Made by a program: the position numbers and the translations under genes. From the NCBI GenBank assembly GCA_943787185.1, contig CALSLL010000001.1:310001-374000 (forward strand): DNA of 64,000 bases. The letters run 5' to 3'. Under the pieces are notes generated by a model, which saw only the letters and a list, made by a program, of their open reading frames with translations, did not search any database and had not been told where the DNA came from. The DNA is from UBA10349 sp003485905. Its GTDB lineage: Bacteria > Pseudomonadota > Gammaproteobacteria > Arenicellales > Arenicellaceae. Shown piece by piece: positions 35,521 to 45,375 of this stretch. The stretch's first letter is position 1. The number at the start of each line of letters is the position of its first letter.

Positions 35521-35551
35521 TGAAAAAACATCCCCGGAACTAACCGGGGAT
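35521..35551 (-). terminator. Intrinsic terminator of the str operon (after tuf)
   Basis: On the minus strand the stem ATCCCCGG / CCGGGGAT with a short loop is followed by GTTTTTTC. It lies about 20 bp after the tuf stop codon. Confidence 0.88.
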
Positions 35552-35571
35552 TACTAGTTATTACTTATTAA

Positions 35572-36764
35572 TTACTCGAAGATTTTCGCGACAACGCCCG
35601 CACCAACAGTACGGCCACCTTCACGAATCGCAAATCGCAGGCCATCTTCCATCGCAATCGGTGCAATCAGCTCAACCTTAACTTTACAGTTGTCACCCGG
35701 CATAACCATCTCTACACCATCTGGCAACTCACCGCACCCGTTACGTCCGTCGTACGGAAGTAAAACTGTGGACGATAGCCCTTGAAAGAATGGTGTGTGA
35801 CGACCACCTTCTTCTTTGCTCAATACGTACACTTCTGCTTCAAACTTGGTGTGCGGTGTGATCTGAACCTGGCTTGGCCAGATACTTGACCACGCTCAAC
35901 GTCTTCACGCTTGGTGCCACGTAGCAATATACCTACGTTGTCACCTGCTCGACCTTCGTCCAGCAACTTGCGGAACATCTCAACGCCGGTAACCGTTGTC
36001 TTCTCGGTATCTTTAATACCAACAATTTCGATTTCTTCGCCAACCGTCACAACGCCGCGTTCAACACGACCCGTTGCAACCGTTCCACGACCAGAGATTG
36101 AGAACACGTCCTCAACTCGGCATCAGGAAGTCACCATCAATCGCGCGCTCTGGCTCAGGGATGTAACTATCAAGTGTTGCACCCAGCTTCAATGATCTAC
36201 TCAACATAAGCCGTCATCACCTTCCAGTGCTTTAAGCGCTGAACCAATGATGATTGGTGTGTCGTCGCCTGGGAATTCGTAGCTGTCTAGCAGACTCACG
36301 AACTTCCATTTCAACCAGCTCTAATAATTCTTCGTCATCCACCTGTCTGCCTTATTCAGGAACACAACGATGTACGGTACGCCAACCTGACGAGCCAGCA
36401 AGATGTGCTCACGAGTCTGAGGCATTGGGCCATCAGCTGCTGAACAAACCAGAATAGCGCCGTCCATTTGAGCCGCACCGGTGATCATGTTCTTTACATA
36501 ATCAGCATGGCCTGGGCAGTCAACGTGCGCGTAGTGACGCGCTTCTGTTTCGTACTCAACGTGCGCAGTCGCAATCGTGATGCCACGTTCGCGTTCTTCG
36601 GGCGCATTATCGATATCGGCGAAGTTAGTGGCTTCTGTGCCACCGTACTTCTCAGACAATACTTTTGTCATCGCCGCCGTTAACGTCGTCTTACCATGAT
36701 CAACGTGACCAATCGTTCCCACATTTACATGTGGTTTATTTCTTTCAAACTTTTCCTTGGACAT
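35572..36764 (-). pseudogene. tuf: Elongation factor Tu gene broken by multiple single-base indels
   Basis: The locus encodes EF-Tu from MSKEKFERNKPHVNVGTIGHVDHGKTT to GGRTVGAGVVAKIFE in at least three frames. The first frame stops after LNKAD. By comparison with conserved EF-Tu sequence I place a lost base near 36343, an extra base near 36294, at least one indel in 36190-36212, extra bases near 36116, 35882, 35863 and 35778, and a lost base near 35732. The total is 1193 bp, two more than a 396-residue gene needs, which agrees with that tally. Outside the indels the sequence is near-perfect EF-Tu. It is in the normal str-operon position after fusA. Most likely it is a sequencing or assembly fault in a duplicated gene; a real decaying copy with another tuf elsewhere is the alternative. 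Confidence 0.93.
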
Positions 36765-36819
36765 AGCTTTTACCTATTTTGTTTTATGTCTTCGAATTTT
36801 CGACGACTATCAAATTCAA

Positions 36820-38919
36820 CTAACGATTAACAATAGCGCTAGCAACATTGCTAGGCGCCGGTGAATACTTCGCGAACTGCATTGTGTATGCAGCACGACC
36901 TTGGGTAGCCGATCGCAATGCTGTGGCATAACCAAACATTTCAGCCAAAGGAACCTCTGCCTGAATATTCTTACCCGCAGGGGTATCTTCCATGCCGAGA
37001 ATTACACCTCGGCGAGAATTTAAATCTCCATTCACATTACCCATGTAATCTTCTGGCGTGCTTACTTCTACATCCATAACGGGCTCTAATAGCTCAATTC
37101 CAGCTTTATGGGCGGCTTCACGAAAACACATGCTGCCAGCAGCTTTAAATGAAAACTCAGAAGAATCCACGTCATGAAAAGAACCATCAAAAAGCGTTAC
37201 TTTCACATCGACTACCGGATAACCAGCGATTACACCTGACTCCATCGCTTCCTGAACACCTTTTTGCACAGAAGGAATAAACTCTTTTGGTATAGCGCCA
37301 CCTTTGATCTGATCGACAAACTCAAACCCTGAACCACGCTCTTGAGGCTCTAAACGTAAGAAGACATGGCCAAATTGCCCACGACCACCTGATTGCTTGG
37401 CATATTTATGCTCATGCTCTACCGTTTCACTAATACTTTCACGGTAGGCTACTTGAGGCGTACCTACATTGGCCGTAACACCAAACTCACGCTTCAGGCG
37501 ATCAACAATAATATCCAGATGTAACTCGCCCATGCCGGAAATAATCGTCTGGCCGGACTCTTCGTCGGTGTGCACACGAAATGAAGGGTCTTCCTGGGCC
37601 AACTTACCCAAAGCAATACTCATTTTTTCCTGGTCAGCCTGAGTTCTGGGCTCTAAAGCCTGAGAAATAACTGGCTCGGGAAACTCCATCCGCTCTAGAA
37701 CAACCACATCGTTCGCAGCACATAGTGTGTCGCCGGTAGTTACATTCTTAATACCAACCGCAGCGGCAATATCACCCGATCGAACCTCTTTGATGTCTTC
37801 CCGATCATTGGAATGCATTTGCAGCAATCGACCAATCCGCTCTTTCCGACCTTTAGCAGAGTTATATATGCTGTCGCCAGATTTCATCACACCCGAATAA
37901 ACCCGAAAAAACACCAGTTGACCAACAAAAGGATCAGTAGCAATTTTAAAGGCTAGTGCAGCGAACGGCTCAGAATCATCTGAAGGGCGCTCAATAATAG
38001 TGTCATCGTCATTTTCGGGATGCCCCTGAATCGCAGGTACATCACCTGGTGCAGGCATAAAATCGATAACCGCATCCAACATGGCTTGCACACCTTTATT
38101 CTTAAAGGCAGAGCCACACAAAACGCAAACCAGCTCATTCGCCAAAGTTCGAACTCGTAAACCTTGCTTTATTTGCTCAACTGAAAGCTCACCTGTTTCC
38201 AAGTACGCTTCCATCAATTCTTCAGAAGCTTCAGCAGCAGCCTCAACCATTTGCTCACGCATGGCGCTGGCTTCATCTAGTAAATCCGCAGGAATATCGC
38301 GCTCTTCAAATTTCACACCCAACGATGCGTCATCCCAATAAATGGCACGCATTTTTACCAGATCAACTAAGCCTTCAAATTTTTCCTCAGCACCAATTGG
38401 CAACTGAATCGGAATTGGAGTAGCGCCCAAACGCTCTGACAGCTGTGTCACAACACGCGAGAAATCTGCGCCAGCTCGATCCATCTTATTGACAAAAGCC
38501 ACTCTAGGAACGGCGTACTTGTCTGCTTGGCGCCAAACTGTTTCAGATTGTGGCTCAACACCACCAACCGCACAGAACACCGCCACCGCGCCATCCAGCA
38601 CCCGCAATGAACGCTCGACTTCGATAGTGAAATCAACATGCCCAGGCGTGTCTATAATATTAATACGATGCTCAGGGTAATTCGCCGCCATGCCCTTCCA
38701 AAAGCAAGTAGTAGCAGCCGAAGTAATGGTAATACCTCGCTCTTGCTCCTGCTCCATCCAATCCATGGTAGCGGCACCATCATGCACCTCACCAATCTTG
38801 TGAGAAAGCCCGGTGTAAAACAAAATACGTTCTGTGGTCGTAGTCTTACCCGCATCGATATGCGCCATGATCCCGATATTTCGGTAGCAATCGATGGGAG
38901 TTGTGCGAGCCACGGTCAT
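36820..38919 (-). CDS. fusA: Elongation factor G
   Basis: EF-G is the translocation GTPase, here 699 residues. G motifs are visible: GIMAHIDAGKTTTTERILFYTG (G1), DTPGHVDF (G3) and NKMDRAGADF (G4). Domains II-V follow, ending in the RSATQGRAAYTMQF segment of domain IV/V. It lies between rpsG and tuf. Unlike tuf it is an intact frame. Confidence 0.98.
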   Translation of the reverse strand: MTVARTTPIDCYRNIGIMAHIDAGKTTTTERILFYTGLSHKIGEVHDGAATMDWMEQEQERGITITSAATTCFWKGMAANYPEHRINIIDTPGHVDFTIEVERSLRVLDGAVAVFCAVGGVEPQSETVWRQADKYAVPRVAFVNKMDRAGADFSRVVTQLSERLGATPIPIQLPIGAEEKFEGLVDLVKMRAIYWDDASLGVKFEERDIPADLLDEASAMREQMVEAAAEASEELMEAYLETGELSVEQIKQGLRVRTLANELVCVLCGSAFKNKGVQAMLDAVIDFMPAPGDVPAIQGHPENDDDTIIERPSDDSEPFAALAFKIATDPFVGQLVFFRVYSGVMKSGDSIYNSAKGRKERIGRLLQMHSNDREDIKEVRSGDIAAAVGIKNVTTGDTLCAANDVVVLERMEFPEPVISQALEPRTQADQEKMSIALGKLAQEDPSFRVHTDEESGQTIISGMGELHLDIIVDRLKREFGVTANVGTPQVAYRESISETVEHEHKYAKQSGGRGQFGHVFLRLEPQERGSGFEFVDQIKGGAIPKEFIPSVQKGVQEAMESGVIAGYPVVDVKVTLFDGSFHDVDSSEFSFKAAGSMCFREAAHKAGIELLEPVMDVEVSTPEDYMGNVNGDLNSRRGVILGMEDTPAGKNIQAEVPLAEMFGYATALRSATQGRAAYTMQFAKYSPAPSNVASAIVNR

Positions 38920-38946
38920 AACCTCAATAAATACGAATAAAAGAGG

Positions 38947-39417
38947 TTAGAAACGGAAGTGAGAAAATGCTTTGTTGGCTTCAGCCATACGATGCACGTC
39001 TTCACTTTTCTTAACTGCGCCGCCGCGCTTTTCAGATGCGTCCATTAATTCGCCTGCGAGGCGCTGCATCATTGATTTTTCGCCGCGCCCACGAGCAGAC
39101 TCAACCACCCAGCGCATAGCCAATGCCATTCGACGAGAGGCTCGCACTTCGACGGGCACCTGATAGGTGGCACCACCGACGCGCCGACTTTTAACTTCAA
39201 CTACAGGTTTTACGTTTTCGAGAGCTTCGGAAAATATTTCCAATGGCTCCTTATCACTACGTTCGCCGACAGCATCAAGCGCCCCGTATATAATTTTTTC
39301 GGCAACGGACTTTTTACCGTCTACCATTAATATGTTCACAAACTTTGCAAGTGTGATGTCACCAAATTTAGGATCTGGCAGGATCTCTCGCTTAGGAACT
39401 TCTCTTCTTCTAGGCAT
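38947..39417 (-). CDS. rpsG: 30S ribosomal protein S7
   Basis: This is S7, 156 residues, the assembly starter of the small-subunit head. MPRRREVPKREILPDPKFGD and the GGATYQVPVEVRASRR segment are typical. In enteric bacteria S7 regulates the str operon. Confidence 0.98.
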   Translation of the reverse strand: MPRRREVPKREILPDPKFGDITLAKFVNILMVDGKKSVAEKIIYGALDAVGERSDKEPLEIFSEALENVKPVVEVKSRRVGGATYQVPVEVRASRRMALAMRWVVESARGRGEKSMMQRLAGELMDASEKRGGAVKKSEDVHRMAEANKAFSHFRF

Positions 39418-39543
39418 AACGCGCTCAGCTAACTTAAGTAGTCGTAATCTGTAAAAGAGCTAAAGACGACCTGCCATCGGACACTGCCCGCTGCAACTCG
39501 CCCACTAAATTGTTGTTTACCTGGCTTGGCTTAAAAAGCCAAA

Positions 39544-39918
39544 TCAGGATTTTGGACGTTTGGCCCCATACTTGGAACGGCCTTGACGCCTTTCTGACAC
39601 ACCTGACGTATCAAGCGCGCCACGCACAGTATGGTAACGAACACCTGGTAAATCTTTAACACGACCACCACGAATCAGCACCACCGAGTGCTCCTGTAGA
39701 TTATGACCTTCACCACCTATATAAGAGGTAACCTCAAACCCATTAGTTAAACGTACTCGAGCAACTTTACGCAAAGCAGAGTTCGGCTTTTTAGGCGTAG
39801 TAGTGTAGACACGCGTGCAAACACCGCGACGTTGTGGGCATGCCTGAAGAGCCGGTACATTTGATTTTTGTACTTGGCGCTTGCGAGGCTTTCTAACTAA
39901 TTGATTTATAGTGGGCAT
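39544..39918 (-). CDS. rpsL: 30S ribosomal protein S12
   Basis: This is S12, 124 residues from the ATG at 39918 (MPTINQLVRKPRKR). The frame is open 11 codons further but those residues are not part of the family. TTPKKPNSALRKVARVRLTNG is present with the wild-type Lys of the streptomycin region. It is the first gene of the str operon, with a strong promoter at 39981-40009. Confidence 0.98.
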   Translation of the reverse strand: MPTINQLVRKPRKRQVQKSNVPALQACPQRRGVCTRVYTTTPKKPNSALRKVARVRLTNGFEVTSYIGGEGHNLQEHSVVLIRGGRVKDLPGVRYHTVRGALDTSGVSERRQGRSKYGAKRPKS

Positions 39919-40272
39919 ATGTACTACAGAAAAAATCAGACCTGCCCGCAAAGCGAGTAGATCTGCTAAAAAGAGGCGCGATTCTAGGCATCTGCTGTGT
40001 CCATGTCAAGCGAGTATTTATATTGTTTTCAAGTAGGTTTTATTCGATATTTATTACCACCTCTTTCAACCCATAAAATACTGACTGGATTACCTGTAAA
40101 TTGCTCCAAATTTTTATATTAAAAGGACTTAAAAGCGCCCACTGGCTAAGTGTAAATTTATACCCATCGATGGTTAATTTATTCAGCTCCATTCAATTGT
40201 AACTATCCCCCTTAAACTCATATAAAATATTTGCTGAGATTGAAGCAAACACTTAACGCCCAAAATCACTCT
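39919..40272. other. Divergent intergenic region between rpsL and the cation transporter gene
   Basis: About 350 bp. The left part holds the str promoter. The rest is AT-rich with no further recognised element, and no good ribosome binding site precedes 40273. Confidence 0.6.
39981..40009 (-). promoter_or_regulatory. Strong sigma-70 promoter of the str operon
   Basis: On the minus strand a perfect TTGACA is followed after 17 bp by TAGAAT. It lies about 65 bp upstream of the rpsL start, with a GC-rich stretch after the -10 as expected for a growth-controlled ribosomal promoter. Confidence 0.85.
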
Positions 40273-40911
40273 ATGCCCGGAAATTGCTGTAACGAAATAA
40301 AATTTGACGGAATTGATCCGCTCTACAAAAAGGCGTTATTAGTCGTTATTTTGATCAATGCCGTAATGTTTGTAGTCGAAATGCTGAGTGGTGTACGAGC
40401 TGAATCGCAGGCGCTTAAAGCAGACGCATTAGACTTTCTAGGTGACGCGGCCACCTATGCCTTAAGTCTTTGGGCTATCGGCCGCGCAGCCACGACTCGC
40501 GCCAATGCTGCGCTTGTCAAAGGCGTTAGCCTATTATTTATGGCGGCTTGGGTGTTTGGTAGTACGCTTTACCACTTTTACTATTCCAATCAACCGACAG
40601 CAATAACCATGAGCGCTATCGGCTTGCTGGCTTTTTTCGCAAACTCTGCGAGCGTACTCATCTTATTACGCTATCGAAACGGAGATGCCAACGTTCGTTC
40701 TGTTTGGTTGTGTAGTCGAAATGACGCGATTGGGAATCTAATGGTTATTATCGCCGGTGCGGCGGTATGGCAATCTGGTACCGCCTGGCCAGATTTAATC
40801 GCAGCCTGCATTCTAGCAGGCCTGTTTGTAAACTCTTCGGTGCAAATAATTCGTCAGGCATTACAAGAAAAGAAACTTGCTACTGATCAGGAAAGTGATC
40901 TATGCGCATAA
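40273..40911 (+). CDS. CDF-like cation transporter family membrane protein
   Basis: This is a 212-residue inner-membrane protein from the ATG at 40273. It starts MPGNCCNEIKFDGIDPLYKKAL and has about six helices. It resembles short cation-diffusion-facilitator proteins: an Asp-containing helix (LKADALDFLGDAATYAL) and a second one (CSRNDAIGNLMVIIAG) provide the metal-site acidic residues. There is no cytoplasmic C-terminal domain. The TTG at 40231 is an alternative start, but the CC-containing N-terminus is typical of the family. It runs convergent with rpoC and splits the usual rpoC-rpsL neighbourhood. Confidence 0.8.
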   Translation: MPGNCCNEIKFDGIDPLYKKALLVVILINAVMFVVEMLSGVRAESQALKADALDFLGDAATYALSLWAIGRAATTRANAALVKGVSLLFMAAWVFGSTLYHFYYSNQPTAITMSAIGLLAFFANSASVLILLRYRNGDANVRSVWLCSRNDAIGNLMVIIAGAAVWQSGTAWPDLIAACILAGLFVNSSVQIIRQALQEKKLATDQESDLCA

Positions 40912-40942
40912 AAAAACCCAGCCCCATTGAAGGGACCGGGTT
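40910..40942 (-). terminator. Intrinsic terminator after rpoC
   Basis: On the minus strand the stem AACCCGGTCCC / GGGGCTGGGTT (two mismatches) is followed by seven T residues. It begins about 70 bp after the rpoC stop. On the plus strand no T-run follows, so it serves rpoC. Confidence 0.82.
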
Positions 40943-41010
40943 CGCTTACTAAGCTTCTGCAAGTGGCGCTTCTAGTTCACGCCTAAGTAGAATTTTAAAT
41001 CGCCCTGAGA

Positions 41011-44000
41011 TTAAGCACCTGCAACGCTCTCATCTCCTTCAGCGGGCGTATCCAAATCAAAGGATATATCTGCTGGCAATGCTTCTTCATCAAAGTCCTC
41101 ATCAACACCCGACGCTAACAAGGCTTCAAGTTCAGCGGCTTTGTCATCAGCTTCCTTACGGCGACGCACACGATCTTCATGGTGTGCCAAACCGGTGCCG
41201 GCTGGTATCAATCGACCTACGATCACGTTCTCCTTCAGGCCACGCAAGCGGTCTGTTTTACCGGCTATAGATGCCTCAGTTAACACACGAGTTGTTTCCT
41301 GGAACGAAGCAGCGGAAATAAACGATTCGGTGGTCAATGATGCCTTAGTGATTCCGAGCAACACAGGATCATATTCGCACAGTGCCTTGTCTTCATCAGA
41401 AGCCGCTAACTCTTCATTGATCCCAAGCACTCTCGCTCGTTCAACTTGCTCCCCAGGTAACAACTGAGTGTCACCAGGGTTGGTAATACACACTTTGCGC
41501 ATCATCTGCCGAACGATCACTTCGATATGCTTATCGTTGATCTTAACGCCTTGTAAACGATATACGTCTTGGACTTCATCCACGATGTAATCTGTCAAAG
41601 CCTCTACGCCGCGTAATGCCAGAATATCCTCAGCCACTGGCGCACCATCTACAACCATTTCACCACGTTGTACGGTTTCACCTTCAAATACTGTGATATT
41701 CCGCGTCTTAGCAATTAGTGTTTCAACTGATTCGCCGTTAGTGTCGGTAATAACCAATCGAAACTTACCTTTGGTTTCCTTACCGAATGACACTACACCG
41801 CTTGCTGTTGCCAACATTGCAGGCTCTTTAGGCTTGCGCGCCTCAAACAACTCCGCAACACGGGGTAGACCACCAGTAATATCGCGGTTACCCGATGACT
41901 CCTGTGGAATACGAGCTAGAATATCACCTTCACCAACAGTGCCGCCATCGCTAACGGTAATCACTGAATTCGGAACCATCTGATAACGGGCCGGTAAATC
42001 AGTGCCTGGAATCATCAACGGCTCGCCTTTTTTATCGACCAGTGTAATGACCGGGCGAATATCTCGAGCTGTACCACGACGATCCTTAGGATCGATTACC
42101 ACATAGGAAGTGACCCCCGTTATTTCATCAGCTTGCTCGGTTACCGTCATACCATCAGTAATGTCAGTAAACTGAACCTTACCTGCCACCTCTGTAACAA
42201 TCGGATGCGTATGTGGATCCCAAGTCGCGATCATTTGACCAGCTTTAACACTGTCTCCGTCGCTAACACTCAAAACAACACCGTAGGCTAACTTGTAACG
42301 CTCTTTGTCACTGCCGTACTGATCCTGGATGATTAGCTCGCCAGATCGAGATACAACAACCGTATTTCCATCAGAGTTAGTTACATATCGAACATCTACC
42401 AGCTTAACGCTACCATCGCTCTTCACCTCAATATTGGATACTGCAGCAGCACGTGATGCAGCCCCACCAATATGGAATGTACGCATAGTAAGCTGGGTTC
42501 CCGGCTCACCGATACTTTGCGCTGCAACCACACCAACCGCTTCACCGCGGTTAACCATGTGGCCACGACCGAGATCACGACCATAACACTTGGCACACAG
42601 ACCAAATCGGGCTTCGCAGGTAACTGGAGAACGAACAAACAACCCATCAATATTATTCGTTTCGATCAGATCGAAAAGTTTTTCATTAATCATGGTGCCA
42701 TTTTCAACCAGCACACTGCTATCAACCTTGCTAAGCACATCGCCCTGAACAACGCGACCCAAAACCCGATCACGCAATGGGATAACCACATCGCCACCTT
42801 GCACCAAAGCTTTACGTAATACGCCGCGCTCAGTTCCGCAATCATCATCTATAACCACGAGGTCCTGACACACATCCACCAAACGTCGAGTCAAATAACC
42901 AGAGTTAGCGGTTTTCAGTGCGGTATCGGCCAAACCTTTTCGAGCACCATGGGTCGAGATAAAGTAATGTGATACGTTCAAACCTTCACGGAAGTTCGCC
43001 GTAATCGGAGTCTCAATAATTGAGCCATCCGGCTTGGCCATCAATCCACGCATACCAGATAACTGTCGAATCTGAGCATGCGAACCACGCGCCCCAGAAT
43101 CGGCCATCATGTAAATCGAATTAAACGACTCTTGCTCTACTTGCTTACCATCAGCATCTTCAACTACATCGATGCCCAACTTATCCATCATCACATTAGC
43201 GACATTTTCAGAAGTTCTGGTCCAAATATCCACAACCTTGTTGTAACGCTCACCGTCGGTCAACAGACCTGACGTGTATTGCTCTTGAATATTTTTAACT
43301 TCAGCTTCAGACGTAGCCAGAATAGTTTCTTTCTCTTCCGGAACAACCATATCGTCCACACCGATTGAAACACCCGCCAGCGCAGCATTGCGAAAGCCGG
43401 TATACATCAGTTGGTCTGCAAATATGACAGTTTCTTTCAAACCGACGCTGCGATAACACATGTTAATCGTGTCAGAAACGACCTTCTTTTTCATGACCCG
43501 ATTAATTGCATCAAATGCCATACCTTTTGGCAAAATAGCTGATAGCAAGGCTCGTCCAGCAGTAGTGTCATAAGTCGCTGTGCGCTCCTCCAGTTCAGCA
43601 TCTTCAGATGGTCTTACAAAGTCAGTGATACGAACCTTAACCTTGGCATGAATATTTACCGCGCCAGCATTCATCGCACGTTCGACATCGTCGACACCGT
43701 CAAAATACTTGCCTTCGCCCTTCACATTGATTCGCTCGCGAGTCATGTAGTACAGGCCTAATACAATATCCTGAGAAGGTACAATAATCGGCTCACCGTT
43801 TGCAGGCGAAAGCACGTTGTTGGTCGACATCATCAAAGTACGCGCTTCCAACTGAGCTTCCAGTGATAACGGTACGTGTACCGCCATTTGGTCACCGTCA
43901 AAGTCAGCGTTATATGGAGTACATACCAATGGGTGCAATTGAATTGCCTTGCCTTCAATAAGCACTGGCTCGAATGCCTGAATGCCCAATCTATGCAATG

Positions 44001-45282
44001 TAGGCGCTCGGTTTAACATCACCGGATGTTCACGAATAACCTCTTCAAGAATATCCCAGACTTCAGCACTCTCAGATTCAACAAGCTTCTTTGCTTGTTT
44101 AATAGTAGTAGCCAAACCGCGAAGCTCTAGCTTATTGAAAATAAATGGCTTGAATAACTCAAGACCCATTTTTTTCGGCAAGCCGCACTGATGCAATTTA
44201 AGTGTTGGTCCAACCACGATCACCGAACGACCGGAGTAATCCACTCGCTTACCAAGCAGGTTTTGACGGAAACGACCCTGCTTACCCTTAATCATGTCAG
44301 CCAAAGACTTCAACTGGCGCTTGTTAGCACCGGTAATTGCCTTACCTCGGCGACCATTGTCTAACAAGGCATCCACTGCTTCCTGCAGCATACGTTTTTC
44401 GTTACGTACAATAATGTCTGGTGCGTTCAAATCCAACAAACGACGTAGTCGATTGTTTCGGTTTATTACCCGGCGATAAAGGTCATTCAGATCAGAAGTC
44501 GCAAACCGGCCTCCGTCTAATGGCACCAATGGACGCAAATCTGGCGGTAATACCGGCAGCACATCCATGATCATCCAGCGTGGGTCGTTACCAGAATTGA
44601 TGAAACCCTCAAGCACTTTAAGTCGCTTGGTAATTTTTTTAATCTTGGTTTCAGAACCAGTCTCAGCCATTTCTTCGCGTAAGCGTGTAGCTTCACGTTG
44701 CGAATCAACATCTGATAATAAATCACGGACCGCTTCCGCACCCATGCCAGCCTTAAACTCATCGCCGTACTCTTCTACCGCATCCAAATACGACTCTTCA
44801 GTCATAAGCATGGACTTTTCAAGCGGTGTCACGCCAGGATCAGTAACCACATAAGCTTCAAAATACAACACACGTTCAATTTCTCGAACCGTCATATCCA
44901 ACATCAAGCCAAGTCGTGAAGGCAGTGATTTTAAAAACCAAATGTGTGCAACTGGACAGGCTAAATCAATATGCCCCATGCGCTCCCGACGAACCTTAGA
45001 AAGCGTGACTTCAACGCCGCATTTTTCGCAGATTACTCCGCGATGCTTAAGACGCTTATACTTTCCGCACAAGCATTCATAGTCGTTAATTGGGCCAAAC
45101 AACTTGGCACAAAACAAACCATCACGCTCAGGCTTAAAGGTACGGTAGTTAATAGTTTCCGGCTTTCTGACCTCGCCAAAGGACCAAGAACTAACTTTTT
45201 CGGGTGATGCAATAGTGATCTGAATTGAATCAAAATCGGCTATCGCGTCAGGCTGTTTGAACAAATTAAACAAATCTTTCAT
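41011..45282 (-). CDS. rpoC: DNA-directed RNA polymerase beta' subunit
   Basis: This is beta', 1423 residues, a normal length. The catalytic motif NADFDGDQMAVHVPL with three Asp residues is present. So are the N-terminal zinc site (CLCGKYKRLKHRGVICEKCGVEVT), the bridge-helix region and the second zinc site (CEARFGLCAKCYGRDLG). It follows rpoB by 93 bp and ends in a terminator. Confidence 0.98.
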   Translation of the reverse strand: MKDLFNLFKQPDAIADFDSIQITIASPEKVSSWSFGEVRKPETINYRTFKPERDGLFCAKLFGPINDYECLCGKYKRLKHRGVICEKCGVEVTLSKVRRERMGHIDLACPVAHIWFLKSLPSRLGLMLDMTVREIERVLYFEAYVVTDPGVTPLEKSMLMTEESYLDAVEEYGDEFKAGMGAEAVRDLLSDVDSQREATRLREEMAETGSETKIKKITKRLKVLEGFINSGNDPRWMIMDVLPVLPPDLRPLVPLDGGRFATSDLNDLYRRVINRNNRLRRLLDLNAPDIIVRNEKRMLQEAVDALLDNGRRGKAITGANKRQLKSLADMIKGKQGRFRQNLLGKRVDYSGRSVIVVGPTLKLHQCGLPKKMGLELFKPFIFNKLELRGLATTIKQAKKLVESESAEVWDILEEVIREHPVMLNRAPTLHRLGIQAFEPVLIEGKAIQLHPLVCTPYNADFDGDQMAVHVPLSLEAQLEARTLMMSTNNVLSPANGEPIIVPSQDIVLGLYYMTRERINVKGEGKYFDGVDDVERAMNAGAVNIHAKVKVRITDFVRPSEDAELEERTATYDTTAGRALLSAILPKGMAFDAINRVMKKKVVSDTINMCYRSVGLKETVIFADQLMYTGFRNAALAGVSIGVDDMVVPEEKETILATSEAEVKNIQEQYTSGLLTDGERYNKVVDIWTRTSENVANVMMDKLGIDVVEDADGKQVEQESFNSIYMMADSGARGSHAQIRQLSGMRGLMAKPDGSIIETPITANFREGLNVSHYFISTHGARKGLADTALKTANSGYLTRRLVDVCQDLVVIDDDCGTERGVLRKALVQGGDVVIPLRDRVLGRVVQGDVLSKVDSSVLVENGTMINEKLFDLIETNNIDGLFVRSPVTCEARFGLCAKCYGRDLGRGHMVNRGEAVGVVAAQSIGEPGTQLTMRTFHIGGAASRAAAVSNIEVKSDGSVKLVDVRYVTNSDGNTVVVSRSGELIIQDQYGSDKERYKLAYGVVLSVSDGDSVKAGQMIATWDPHTHPIVTEVAGKVQFTDITDGMTVTEQADEITGVTSYVVIDPKDRRGTARDIRPVITLVDKKGEPLMIPGTDLPARYQMVPNSVITVSDGGTVGEGDILARIPQESSGNRDITGGLPRVAELFEARKPKEPAMLATASGVVSFGKETKGKFRLVITDTNGESVETLIAKTRNITVFEGETVQRGEMVVDGAPVAEDILALRGVEALTDYIVDEVQDVYRLQGVKINDKHIEVIVRQMMRKVCITNPGDTQLLPGEQVERARVLGINEELAASDEDKALCEYDPVLLGITKASLTTESFISAASFQETTRVLTEASIAGKTDRLRGLKENVIVGRLIPAGTGLAHHEDRVRRRKEADDKAAELEALLASGVDEDFDEEALPADISFDLDTPAEGDESVAGA

Positions 45283-45375
45283 CGTTTATCCTCGTGGAGT
45301 TCGGAGTAACACTAACTGCTGCTCTGAAGGGGCAAAAATCAATATAAGGTTGCGAAAATTCAGCTAGTATTTCTA

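Noticed and set aside
35572..36764. Programmed frameshifting in tuf
   Set aside because: At least eight separate indels of both signs without slippery sequences cannot be programmed shifts.
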